NCBI RefSeq assembly: GCF_016100455.1
Contig: NZ_JACFSK010000001.1
Location: 124,001 to 188,000 of the forward strand
DNA: 64,000 nt
Origin: Bartonella sp. M0283
GTDB lineage: Bacteria; Pseudomonadota; Alphaproteobacteria; Rhizobiales; Rhizobiaceae
Reading direction: 5' to 3'
Made by a program: the position numbers and the translations under genes. The notes below the pieces were generated by a model. The model saw only the letters and a program-made list of their open reading frames with translations. It ran no database searches and was not told the DNA's origin. Positions 10,097 to 18,321 of the stretch are shown piece after piece; the first letter of the stretch is position 1, and each line of letters starts with the position of its first letter.

Positions 10097-10771
10097 ATGA
10101 TCGATCAATATTTATTAGATGATGCTGTTGACTATTTCACAGGAATTGCAAACAGAATACCTGAATATTCCCGAAAAAATATCCATGAAATCAATATCGA
10201 ATTTACATATGAAGAGGTGCGCAAGCATATCGACAGCAATCTTATAATATCAAGAATAAACGATGAATTTGATAAATATATAGAAAATAAAACAAAAAGC
10301 GGTGACGAAAATATATCATATATAAATGAAAATTCTCATAATTATAACAAACTGACAGTTATTTATATAATTTCGACAGATAGAATATATAAAAACTATC
10401 TATATAAGATTTATTCGGAAGCAAAAAACAGTGGAAACGGTTTTGTGTATTCCGGATTTAATGAAAAAAATATTAGAAATTTCGGTATAAATTCTTCGAC
10501 GAATTCAAGGACAGCTTTGTATGTCGGAAAAATTGAGAAAAACATAATAAACCGATTGGTCCAACAACTCTTTCAAGGTCACCCGCGAACTTCCAGCCTT
10601 CATATGGCCACTTGGGATTGGAATGAAAACTATGACGGCGACATTGATATGGGGAAAATTTATGTCGAGCTTGATTTCTTTTTCGGTGCCCCTGATCGCG
10701 AACCTGTCGATTTTATTACACAGAGACTGTGGAGCAAAAAAAAGCCGATGTTCGGCCTAAAGGTAAAATGA
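10097..10771 (+). CDS. Hypothetical AT-rich protein with a GIY-YIG-like C-terminal segment
   Basis: 224 residues from an ATG with GGGGA about 9 bases upstream. The DNA is clearly more AT-rich than its neighbours and the protein is rich in Asn, Ile, Lys and Tyr, which suggests recent acquisition. The C-terminal half has TALYVGKIEKNIINRL, then HPRTSSLHMATWDW, and ends with LWSKKKPMFG. That order resembles the YIG strand and following helix, and the terminal LW..KPxFG element, of some GIY-YIG nuclease-like proteins. The catalytic glutamate usually just before that last element is not obvious here. The family link is from memory and tentative. It lies alone between the secretion locus and the orphan gene at 11123. 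Confidence 0.55.
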   Translation: MIDQYLLDDAVDYFTGIANRIPEYSRKNIHEINIEFTYEEVRKHIDSNLIISRINDEFDKYIENKTKSGDENISYINENSHNYNKLTVIYIISTDRIYKNYLYKIYSEAKNSGNGFVYSGFNEKNIRNFGINSSTNSRTALYVGKIEKNIINRLVQQLFQGHPRTSSLHMATWDWNENYDGDIDMGKIYVELDFFFGAPDREPVDFITQRLWSKKKPMFGLKVK

Positions 10772-11122
10772 TAAGGCGCTATGTCGATCACATAATGGCA
10801 TAATGATATAACTCTATTTTGCTCATTAAATTGGGGTTTATCGAATAATCTGGGATAGTCGAATATGATGAGCCGCTAGTCTCAAATAAATGGTCGAATA
10901 ACATAAAATTGGTACTTATTGTTTAAAAGATTATCCGCATTCATTCGTCATGAACAACCGATTTTTTTCAAGCAAAATAGAGCAGGACGATAACAAACAA
11001 CAAAGTCTTTTCGATTAGTGTTTTGTGTGATACAATCTAAGCGTATTCATGAAAAATACATTATCGGATAGCGTGAAATCATGAGGATTAGCACTCGTCC
11101 ATGATCGTTGTGGAGAGAGACA
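10772..11122. other. AT-rich spacer, no gene seen
   Basis: About 350 bases of AT-rich sequence without a plausible reading frame or a strong hairpin. It should hold the promoter of the gene starting at 11123. Confidence 0.5.
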
Positions 11123-11797
11123 ATGGCTACATCTGTACATTCTTTATCCGGTGTGCGCGGAGAGATCGCGCTCAAGCTTATCACTGATATAGCGCAACCC
11201 GAAGCCGCAAAATCCAAGAAAAACGAAGAACCGACTGTAAAAGTAGGTGCTGATACGACTGTTTCCGACCGAACACAATCCGCAATTTCATCAATTACGT
11301 GGGACCCTAATAAAAAACCATCAGCTGAACAAGTTGCAAAGCTCGTTGAATATTACTCAACACATGATGAACCTATGAGTTATGATGCTATGATGATGAT
11401 CCATTGCTCTGATTGGGCTAAAGTCAATCTACAAGGTGGGCAAATAAATCAACGTGTGCCGTCGGATATGTCGATGGATGAATTTAAGCAGCTTGCAAAA
11501 AATGTTGTCCGCGCTCAATTAACCGAAGCTCAAAAAATGCTTGGCGATGAAGATGGTAGTATCTCAAAAAAACTAGCCGCTTTGAAAAACGGTAATTTTG
11601 AGATTTATACAAATGGAGAACGATCAGACCTATTCGGTTCTGCCAGTGTTGAAAGCACCTGGCATAACGGTGCTTTTGGATTCAGCTGGAACGAGGACAA
11701 TGTAGATCAAGATGTTGTTCAGCAAAAAATAAAAGACGGTTTAGGAATTGCAAGATTTCAAATAGGCGGTTTTGTTTTCACATTTACCTACTGGTAA
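11123..11797 (+). CDS. Hypothetical protein, 224 aa
   Basis: ATG 11123 is preceded by GGAGAGAGAC at good spacing; a TTG at 11108 is less likely. The protein has no signal peptide and no membrane segment. The first 60 residues are Ser/Thr/Lys-rich and probably disordered, the middle is helical (an EQVAKLVEYY helix and a FKQLAKNVVRAQLTEAQKML helix), and the end is beta-rich and aromatic, finishing FVFTFTYW. No family is recognised. The decayed secreted-protein gene at 11830 follows directly on the same strand. In general style it resembles the orphan at 24224 (disordered N-terminus, aromatic C-terminus), but no clear sequence similarity is visible. Confidence 0.7.
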   Translation: MATSVHSLSGVRGEIALKLITDIAQPEAAKSKKNEEPTVKVGADTTVSDRTQSAISSITWDPNKKPSAEQVAKLVEYYSTHDEPMSYDAMMMIHCSDWAKVNLQGGQINQRVPSDMSMDEFKQLAKNVVRAQLTEAQKMLGDEDGSISKKLAALKNGNFEIYTNGERSDLFGSASVESTWHNGAFGFSWNEDNVDQDVVQQKIKDGLGIARFQIGGFVFTFTYW

Positions 11798-11829
11798 ATA
11801 TGCTTTTTGTTAAGTGAGAGGAGAATAAT

Positions 11830-12253
11830 AGGCGTATTTTACCTGCTGTTTTATCATCTATTGCTATTTTGACTGTTTCTATTGGATCGTCTTATGCCGC
11901 AAACAGTATGAGCGTGGGCATCCGGAATGCTGTTAAGGATGATAACGGCCGTACATATTCTGTAAGCCGGACAAGCGAACGGTGGTGCGGTTCTGGACAA
12001 ACATGTGACGCACCTTCATCAATCAGTTTTGGCGGTTATGTCGCAGGAAGAACAAATTTTAGCTTGAAATATCATTATCCGAACCGTTTCATTGGCCAAC
12101 GGCATTGTAGTGACGCGAAGTTATGAAAAAGACCTTTTAAAATGCGTGCGTTCAATCAAAATTCGGGCGACGGACGAAAATTTATTAAACGATGTTTTTC
12201 AGGAACAACGTTATAGTCGTGCCGATCAGCGGGAGGAATATCCGACGGATTAG
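11830..12253 (+). pseudogene. Frameshifted gene for a small secreted protein
   Basis: Frame 1 from about 11830 codes a signal peptide, RRILPAVLSSIAILTV then SIGSSYAA, followed by a mature part containing a WCGSGQTC cysteine pair. It terminates at 12124-12126. The +1 frame from about 12090 continues coherently through SLANGIVVTRSYEKDLL to a TAG at 12251-12253, so one base has been gained or lost around 12085-12095. There is a good ribosome site (GAGGAG, 11818-11823) but no ATG, GTG or TTG in frame before the signal peptide; an ATT at 11836 is the only near-start. The gene therefore appears to have lost both its start codon and its frame. No family was recognised. Confidence 0.6.
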
Positions 12254-12726
12254 CAATACCCCACGAGGTGAACTGCCGTGAAAACATCTATGCCTTGTGT
12301 TTTTCTGAAAGAAACCGTGGTTTTTCTATTTCTTCTTTGCATATGAAGCCTGATATTGGCACGTCAGTGCGAGTTTTGAAAAAGGTTAGAACGTCGGCAT
12401 TATCAGCTCCGGGCATAAGTGATTGTCGTTAGCCATAGATCTTTTTCCTAATGTGACAAAATTTAATTTCGCTAATTTCACGTTATCATGTAATGGCGAT
12501 AGTTTATCGTTGATTTCCTGTGTTTGTTGATATCTACCCGATTCAACTTTTGCGAAGTAGCGTTATCGGGACTGGACAAAAATGTTTTGGCTGCACGATA
12601 AGGTCTTTCTCGGTCTACAAAAATTGGATATTGCCCGACGATATGCTATAAAATGTTGGTCGTAGTCTGGAGTGTTCTGGGGTAGCGTTCCGGTTAATTC
12701 CTGCCGGTTTTCAGCGATCAAAAGCC
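12254..12726. other. Spacer with a possible decayed leader peptide
   Basis: A GTG at 12278 with GAGG upstream opens a 22-codon frame ending in a hydrophobic run (TVVFLFLLCI) and a TGA at 12344-12346. An overlapping frame then stays open for about 29 codons. This could be a broken small secreted protein, but support is weak. The rest shows nothing, including no trace of the missing 5' part of the next gene. Confidence 0.35.
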
Positions 12727-15540
12727 TTGCAACATCAAAAATGTGGGGATGTGATAGAGTTGCATTTCTTGGAAAACACAAAGCCGGCGGTGAAGCTTTC
12801 CAGCGCCCGTTATCGGCAGGAATGGGCAAGCGATATAGCAAAGATTGTCCAAAGTTACATCAGGCAAATTGCGGAACGTCTTAAAAATGCCAACAAAACA
12901 GATATAGGTGCGGTTTTTGCCGAGTTCTCCGAGATTCTCGGCAAAGATGGAGACAGCCTCCCTGACATGGATGATATTGTTGAACTGTTGGCACAATATC
13001 TCGTTAGCAAGCCCGTTTTCGATATTTTATTTTCAAGTTCCAGTACTGCTGAACATAACCCGCTGTCACGAAAAGCACTGCGCAAAATTTTCAATAATTT
13101 TGACGATATTCGCAAGAGTTCGCACAAGGAAAGCCTCGAACAATTCTATCAAGCTGTTGCAGAACGCGCAAAAGGATTGGAACAAAAACCGGAAGCACGT
13201 CAAAAATTTATTGCCGAACTTTATGACCGCTTTTTCAGCAGAGCCTTTCCGAAGATTACCGATCGTTTGGGAATTGTCTATACGCCGGTCGAAGTGGTGG
13301 ATTTCATCCTTCACAGCGTCGATGACATTTTGCGAACCGAGTTTAATTGCTCGTTTGGAAGTCAAGGCGTGCAAATCCTTGACCCTTTCACTGGAACAGG
13401 CATTTTTATTGCCCGTCTGATCGAGTGCGGGTTGATCAAACCGCAAGATTTAGAACATGTTTATAACAACGAGCTTCACGCCAATGAGCTCGTTTTACTT
13501 GCTTATTTTATCGCCAAGATCAATATCGAAACAGCCTATCAAGTGAAAAACGGCAGGCCCTATCAGGCTTTTTCCGGCGTCCATTTTTGCGATACATTTG
13601 TGAAGGTTGAAAAAGACAAATCCCGCTTGGTGAAACCTTCTGACAGCCATGATCGTCAACAGGACCATAGGCAGCACAATTGTGAGAACGGACGGGATGT
13701 GACTGATATCCGGATTATTATTGGCAATCCGCCTTATTCGACAGGGCAGGAGAGCGCCAATGATGATGCCGCCAATCAGAAATATCCGGAAATTGACCGG
13801 AGAATTGCCGAAACCTATCTTGCTTCGACACTGACAAAAGGTGGCAAGCGTTCTTCTTATGACAGCTACATCCGTGCTATTCGTTGGGCCTCCGATTATA
13901 TCGGCAAATGCGGCATTATCAGCTTTGTAACCAATGCCGGCTTTGTCCAATCCGCTTCAGCCGATGGCATGCGCAAATGTCTTGCCGAAGAATTTTCCGA
14001 TATCTACATTTTTCATTTGCGCGGCAATGCGCGCACATCCGGCACATTGCGACAAAAAGAGGGAGGCAATATATTCGGCGTCGGTTCACGCGCACCTGTT
14101 GCCATTTCAATCCTTGTCAAAAATCCTCTTGCCAAACAAAAGGGGCAGATTTTTTTCTATGATATTGGCGATTATCTCGATATCAATCAAAAGCTTGAAA
14201 AAATTAAAAAGCTCAAAAGCATTGCCTGCCTCAAAGAACAATGGCAAAAAATTGTTCCCGACAGCTATCACGATTGGCTTAATCAACGCGATGGGTGTTT
14301 CAGAAATTTTCCTGTAATGGGCGACAAAAAGAATAAACAGAGCCTCACCATTTTCAAACTCTATTCAAGCGGCGTTGTTTCGGGGCGGGATGCATGGGTC
14401 TATAACGCGTCAAGAACGAAGCTCTTGCAAAACGTCAAGTGCATGACAGAGTTTTATAATCAGGAAATTGACCGATATTCCCGCTATAGGAAACGCTTTC
14501 CCAATACAGTCGTCAATGTGAGCGATTTCGTCAAAAAAGACGTCAAAAAATTCAGTTGGGGTGGTGGTAACTGGCAGGCAAGTTTCAAAAAACAGATCAA
14601 AGAAATATTTGCGGAAGATTTGACGGAAATATCCAATGTCCGGCCGTTTACAAAGTCATGGCACTATAGCGCTCCGCGGTTCAATCACAGCTCCTATTCG
14701 ATGAAAGAAATATTTCCGGCGGGGGCTTCGGAAAACCTAGCTATTTGCGTGTCCGGAAATGGCAAGCGCGGCGGTTTTTCAGTCATCATGTCAAACAGAA
14801 TTACAGATTTCCAGTTCGAAGATAATGGCCAATGTTTTCCGCTTTATTTTTATGAAAAACACCATGCGCGTGAGATGGGAAAAGACGGCGCTAATCAGAG
14901 CGGCCTCAAGCGTTCTGATGCCATTACCGACGAGGCACTAAAATATTATCAAACCGCCTATTCAGATAATCACATCACGAAAGAAGATCTGTTCTATTAT
15001 ATTTACGGGATTTTGCATTCACCGGAGTTTCGAGCCCGTTTTTCCGACAATCTCGTCAAAGAATTGCCCCATATTCCGGCTGTCAAAACGCTTGAAGACT
15101 TTAAGGCTTTTTCAAAGGCCGGTCGTGCATTGGGGCATTTGCATGTGAACTATGAAAGCGTTGAAAAATATCCGGTCAAACTAGTTACGAAAAAGAAAAC
15201 ACTTGGTGCGGCCGATTTTTATGTGACGAAAATGCGCTATGGCGGGAGGGGCAAAAACAAAGACCGCTCGGTCATCCATTACAATGATAAAATCACCATT
15301 ACGGGAATTCCATTTGCCGCTTATGACTATATCGTAAACAATAAAACGGCGATCGACTGGGTGATGGAAAGGCAAAGTATACGCATTGATAAAACAAGCG
15401 GCATTGTTAACGATGCCAATGATTTTGCACGCGAGACAATGCATAATCCTGCCTATCCGCTGGAACTCTTGTTAAGGGTTATCAACGTTTCAGTAAAAAC
15501 GATCAAAATTATCCGCAACTTGCCGGAACTGGAGATTTGA
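12727..15540 (+). CDS. Type ISP restriction-modification enzyme, methyltransferase/specificity half only
   Basis: 937 residues when read from TTG 12727; GTG 12751 is an alternative start. The N-terminal helical region leads into the conserved block LGIVYTPVEVVDFI, then methyltransferase motif I (LDPFTGTGIF, about residue 219) and motif IV NPPY (about residue 334), which mark an N6-adenine DNA methyltransferase. The long C-terminal part is the target-recognition region and ends in NVSVKTIKIIRNLPEL, the usual C-terminus of LlaBIII-type single-chain enzymes. Those enzymes are typically about 1600 residues, with a Mrr-like nuclease and a superfamily 2 helicase first. Both are absent, and an in-frame stop lies at 12649. 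It could methylate DNA but should not cut or translocate. It may be a truncated remnant or a stand-alone methylase. Confidence 0.8.
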   Translation: MQHQKCGDVIELHFLENTKPAVKLSSARYRQEWASDIAKIVQSYIRQIAERLKNANKTDIGAVFAEFSEILGKDGDSLPDMDDIVELLAQYLVSKPVFDILFSSSSTAEHNPLSRKALRKIFNNFDDIRKSSHKESLEQFYQAVAERAKGLEQKPEARQKFIAELYDRFFSRAFPKITDRLGIVYTPVEVVDFILHSVDDILRTEFNCSFGSQGVQILDPFTGTGIFIARLIECGLIKPQDLEHVYNNELHANELVLLAYFIAKINIETAYQVKNGRPYQAFSGVHFCDTFVKVEKDKSRLVKPSDSHDRQQDHRQHNCENGRDVTDIRIIIGNPPYSTGQESANDDAANQKYPEIDRRIAETYLASTLTKGGKRSSYDSYIRAIRWASDYIGKCGIISFVTNAGFVQSASADGMRKCLAEEFSDIYIFHLRGNARTSGTLRQKEGGNIFGVGSRAPVAISILVKNPLAKQKGQIFFYDIGDYLDINQKLEKIKKLKSIACLKEQWQKIVPDSYHDWLNQRDGCFRNFPVMGDKKNKQSLTIFKLYSSGVVSGRDAWVYNASRTKLLQNVKCMTEFYNQEIDRYSRYRKRFPNTVVNVSDFVKKDVKKFSWGGGNWQASFKKQIKEIFAEDLTEISNVRPFTKSWHYSAPRFNHSSYSMKEIFPAGASENLAICVSGNGKRGGFSVIMSNRITDFQFEDNGQCFPLYFYEKHHAREMGKDGANQSGLKRSDAITDEALKYYQTAYSDNHITKEDLFYYIYGILHSPEFRARFSDNLVKELPHIPAVKTLEDFKAFSKAGRALGHLHVNYESVEKYPVKLVTKKKTLGAADFYVTKMRYGGRGKNKDRSVIHYNDKITITGIPFAAYDYIVNNKTAIDWVMERQSIRIDKTSGIVNDANDFARETMHNPAYPLELLLRVINVSVKTIKIIRNLPELEI

Positions 15541-15965
15541 ATTGAAATTTTGTTTCATATTATAACTTATCAATTATTGAAATTTCTATTATATTTTTCA
15601 TATAACGTATTAAATTATATATTCGAATTATTTTTTTCTCATCAATAATGAAAAGATCTATGCTCGTACAAATAGACTAACGTTATATAAAGATATATGG
15701 TTATTAATTTGACATTTAACTGGGGGGCAGCAGATCAAAAAATTTGAAACAGCGCGATGTAGATTCAGCGATTTTGAGGCAGTGTTAATCAAAGTGAGGA
15801 CGGATGTCTGTATGAAATCGTCAGGGAAGGCTTGTGAGTCCGATTCCTTTTTCACAAAAAAGCCATTTAATCTTTTTTAATAAAAGACAGGTTACAGCAC
15901 GAACTCTTCGCATAGGTGTTTTGAAACGTGAAAATGATTATTTTTGAGGTTTTTGGTAGGTCGAT
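15541..15965. other. AT-rich spacer between the two R-M systems
   Basis: Very AT-rich for the first 170 bases. The stretch 15720-15870 is less AT-rich and might be a remnant of other DNA, but no reading frame there is convincing. It should contain the hsdM promoter. Confidence 0.4.
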
Positions 15966-17537
15966 ATGAAACAAGTTAAAGCGCTTCAGCAAGTCGAAAA
16001 AACCAAAAGACCAACAATAAAATTAAGTAATTTTGTAAAAACCATTCAAAATATCATGCGCGGAGATAGCGGTGTCAACGGCGATGCACAACGTATCGAG
16101 CAGATGACATGGCTGTTTTTTTTAAAAATTTATGGGGCAAAGGAAGAAAGTTGGTCAGTTGTCGGTAGTAGTAGAGCTGATAGTTATAAATCTATTATAC
16201 CGGATGACTTCCATTGGGAGAATTGGGCGAAAGATAACAAGGATGGGAAAGCGTTAACGGGCGAACCGTTGTTGGAATTTGTTAATCAAAAATTGTTTCC
16301 GGCACTTAAAAACCTTAATATCGACATCAATACACCAATTCGACAATCTATTGTAAAAACAGTTTTCGAAGATGCCAACCAATATATGAAGGATGGCGTT
16401 TTACTGCGCAAGGTTATCAATGTCATCGATGAGATTGATTTTGATGAATACCACGATAAGCATGCATTTGGCGAAATTTATGAAACCATTTTAAAAAGTT
16501 TGCAAAGTGCAGGTGACGCAGGTGAATTTTATACCCCGCGTGCTGTGACCGATTTTATTATTAAGGTTTTAAACCCGAAATTGGGTGAAACGGTCGCTGA
16601 TTTTGCTTGTGGTACAGGGGGGTTCCTGACTGCGGCATTGAAAACGCTGAATAGCCAGGTAAAAACAACAAGAGATCGTCGTGTTATTCAGGAAAGTATA
16701 TATGGCATTGAAAAAAAACCGCTGCCTTATATGCTGTGTGTCACGAACTTATTATTACACGATCTTGATAATCCCATGATTGTGCATGGTAACGGTTTGG
16801 AGAAAAATGTTCGCGAATACCAAAAAAATGATCGATTTGATGTTGTGGTTATGAATCCACCTTATGGAGGGACGGAAAATGAAATAATCCGAAGCAACTT
16901 TCCGAAAGCATTGCAAAGCGGTGAAACTGCTGACTTATTTATGACCGTCGCAATGTATCGCCTGAAGCATCTTGTAGAAGGCGGCGGAAGATGTGCTATT
17001 ATCATTCCCGACGGTTTTTTGTTTGGTGGCGACAGTGCAAAAACAGCCATAAAAGAAAAACTGGTTAATGAATTCAATTTACATACAATTGTCCGCCTCC
17101 CAAATAGTATTTTTGCGCCTTATACGTCAATTACAACCAATATCCTATTCTTTGATAATAGCAAAACGACAGACGAAGTTTGGTTTTATCGTGTGGATAT
17201 GCCGGAAGGCCAAAAACATTTTTCTAAAACGCGGCCTGTGAAACTGGAGCATTTCAACTCATGCCTTGAATGGTGGAATAATCGGACAGTCATAGCCGAT
17301 AAAGATACTGATAGTTTCAAATCGCAAAAATTTAATAGAGATTTTTTAGAGCATAATGGGTTCAATCTTGACTTATGCGGTTACCCGAAAATAGAAGAGG
17401 AAATATTGAGCCCGGAAGAAACGATGTTAAAATATCATGAGAAACGCACAGAGTTAAACGCGCGCATTGATGCAACATTATCTGATATTGCCAAGTTTCT
17501 CGATATTGATTTGAATAAAAAGATTGCCGGTAAATGA
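15966..17537 (+). CDS. hsdM: Type I restriction-modification methyltransferase subunit HsdM
   Basis: 523 residues, the normal length for this family. The N-terminal HsdM helical domain (QRIEQMTWLFFLK, about residues 42-54) is followed by the catalytic domain with GEFYTPRAV, AdoMet-binding motif I ADFACGTGGFL (about 210-222) and motif IV NPPYGG (297-302). This is the gamma-class N6-adenine methylase of type I systems, which works as M2S and, with HsdR, as R2M2S. Its TGA overlaps the start of hsdS by four bases (ATGA), implying translational coupling. All catalytic motifs are intact. Confidence 0.93.
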   Translation: MKQVKALQQVEKTKRPTIKLSNFVKTIQNIMRGDSGVNGDAQRIEQMTWLFFLKIYGAKEESWSVVGSSRADSYKSIIPDDFHWENWAKDNKDGKALTGEPLLEFVNQKLFPALKNLNIDINTPIRQSIVKTVFEDANQYMKDGVLLRKVINVIDEIDFDEYHDKHAFGEIYETILKSLQSAGDAGEFYTPRAVTDFIIKVLNPKLGETVADFACGTGGFLTAALKTLNSQVKTTRDRRVIQESIYGIEKKPLPYMLCVTNLLLHDLDNPMIVHGNGLEKNVREYQKNDRFDVVVMNPPYGGTENEIIRSNFPKALQSGETADLFMTVAMYRLKHLVEGGGRCAIIIPDGFLFGGDSAKTAIKEKLVNEFNLHTIVRLPNSIFAPYTSITTNILFFDNSKTTDEVWFYRVDMPEGQKHFSKTRPVKLEHFNSCLEWWNNRTVIADKDTDSFKSQKFNRDFLEHNGFNLDLCGYPKIEEEILSPEETMLKYHEKRTELNARIDATLSDIAKFLDIDLNKKIAGK

Positions 17538-18286
17538 GACTGATTGGTGACAAGTTAAAAGCTTCTTTACTTCAGGATGCTTTTCAAGGCAAATTGACAA
17601 AACAATTGCCTGAAGATGGTGATGCACGTGACTTGCTGAAGGAGATAAAAGCGGAAAAAGAGCGCTTGGTCAAAGAAAAGAAAATTAAAGAAGAAAAACC
17701 CTTGCCCGTTATCAAAGACAAAGAAATACCATTTGATATACCCAAAAACTGGGTTTGGACACGGTTGGGCGACTGCTCTTTGTATATTCAAAGAGGTAAG
17801 TCTCCTAGATATTCAGTTATAAAAAAATATCCTGTGATTTCGCAAAAATGTATTCAATGGAGTGGATTCGATATTTCGGCAGCTAAATTTATCGATCCTG
17901 ATTCAGTTTCGTTATACGGAGATGAGAGAATTTTACAAGACAATGATTTATTGTGGAATTCAACGGGAACTGGAACGGTGGGAAGAGTTACTCACTACAT
18001 AAAAAATAACAATTCTTATAACTTTGGAGTTGCTGATAGTCATGTAACCGTTATTCGTTTTTATCGTGAGTTAATGGATCCTATTTATATTGAATATTTT
18101 ATTAGAAGCGAGCATATTCAGAAAAATATTGAAAATTTGTGTACCGGCAGCACGAAGCAAAAAGAATTAAGTTTAGCTGTAATTAAATCATTGCCTATTC
18201 CTCTTCCTCCACTTGCTGAGCAACGTCGTATTGTAGATAAACTAAAGACAGCATTGGAAAAGATAGATATTTTAAATGATAGTTAA
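17534..18286 (+). CDS. hsdS: Type I restriction specificity subunit HsdS, half-length (one target-recognition domain)
   Basis: 250 residues, against about 400 or more for a standard HsdS. It begins with the conserved helix and linker (LLQDAFQGKLTKQLPEDG, then an AEKERLVKEKKIKEEKPLP segment), has one target-recognition domain (residues about 70-220), and ends within the central conserved helix after PLPPLAEQRRIVDKL. The second recognition domain and distal repeat are missing; the stop is a clean TAA, with 35 bases to the convergent hsdR. Half-S proteins of other systems can dimerise and recognise a symmetric site, so the system may still work. The alternative is a truncation that inactivates it. 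Overlaps hsdM by 4 bases. Confidence 0.88.
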   Translation: MRLIGDKLKASLLQDAFQGKLTKQLPEDGDARDLLKEIKAEKERLVKEKKIKEEKPLPVIKDKEIPFDIPKNWVWTRLGDCSLYIQRGKSPRYSVIKKYPVISQKCIQWSGFDISAAKFIDPDSVSLYGDERILQDNDLLWNSTGTGTVGRVTHYIKNNNSYNFGVADSHVTVIRFYRELMDPIYIEYFIRSEHIQKNIENLCTGSTKQKELSLAVIKSLPIPLPPLAEQRRIVDKLKTALEKIDILNDS

Positions 18287-18321
18287 CTTATATTTTAAAT
18301 AAAAGTTTATTTACTAAAAAG

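Noticed and set aside
15658-15855. Minus-strand 65-codon frame between the R-M systems
   Set aside because: No ribosome site and no domain; it might be a remnant of mobile DNA but nothing visible supports that.
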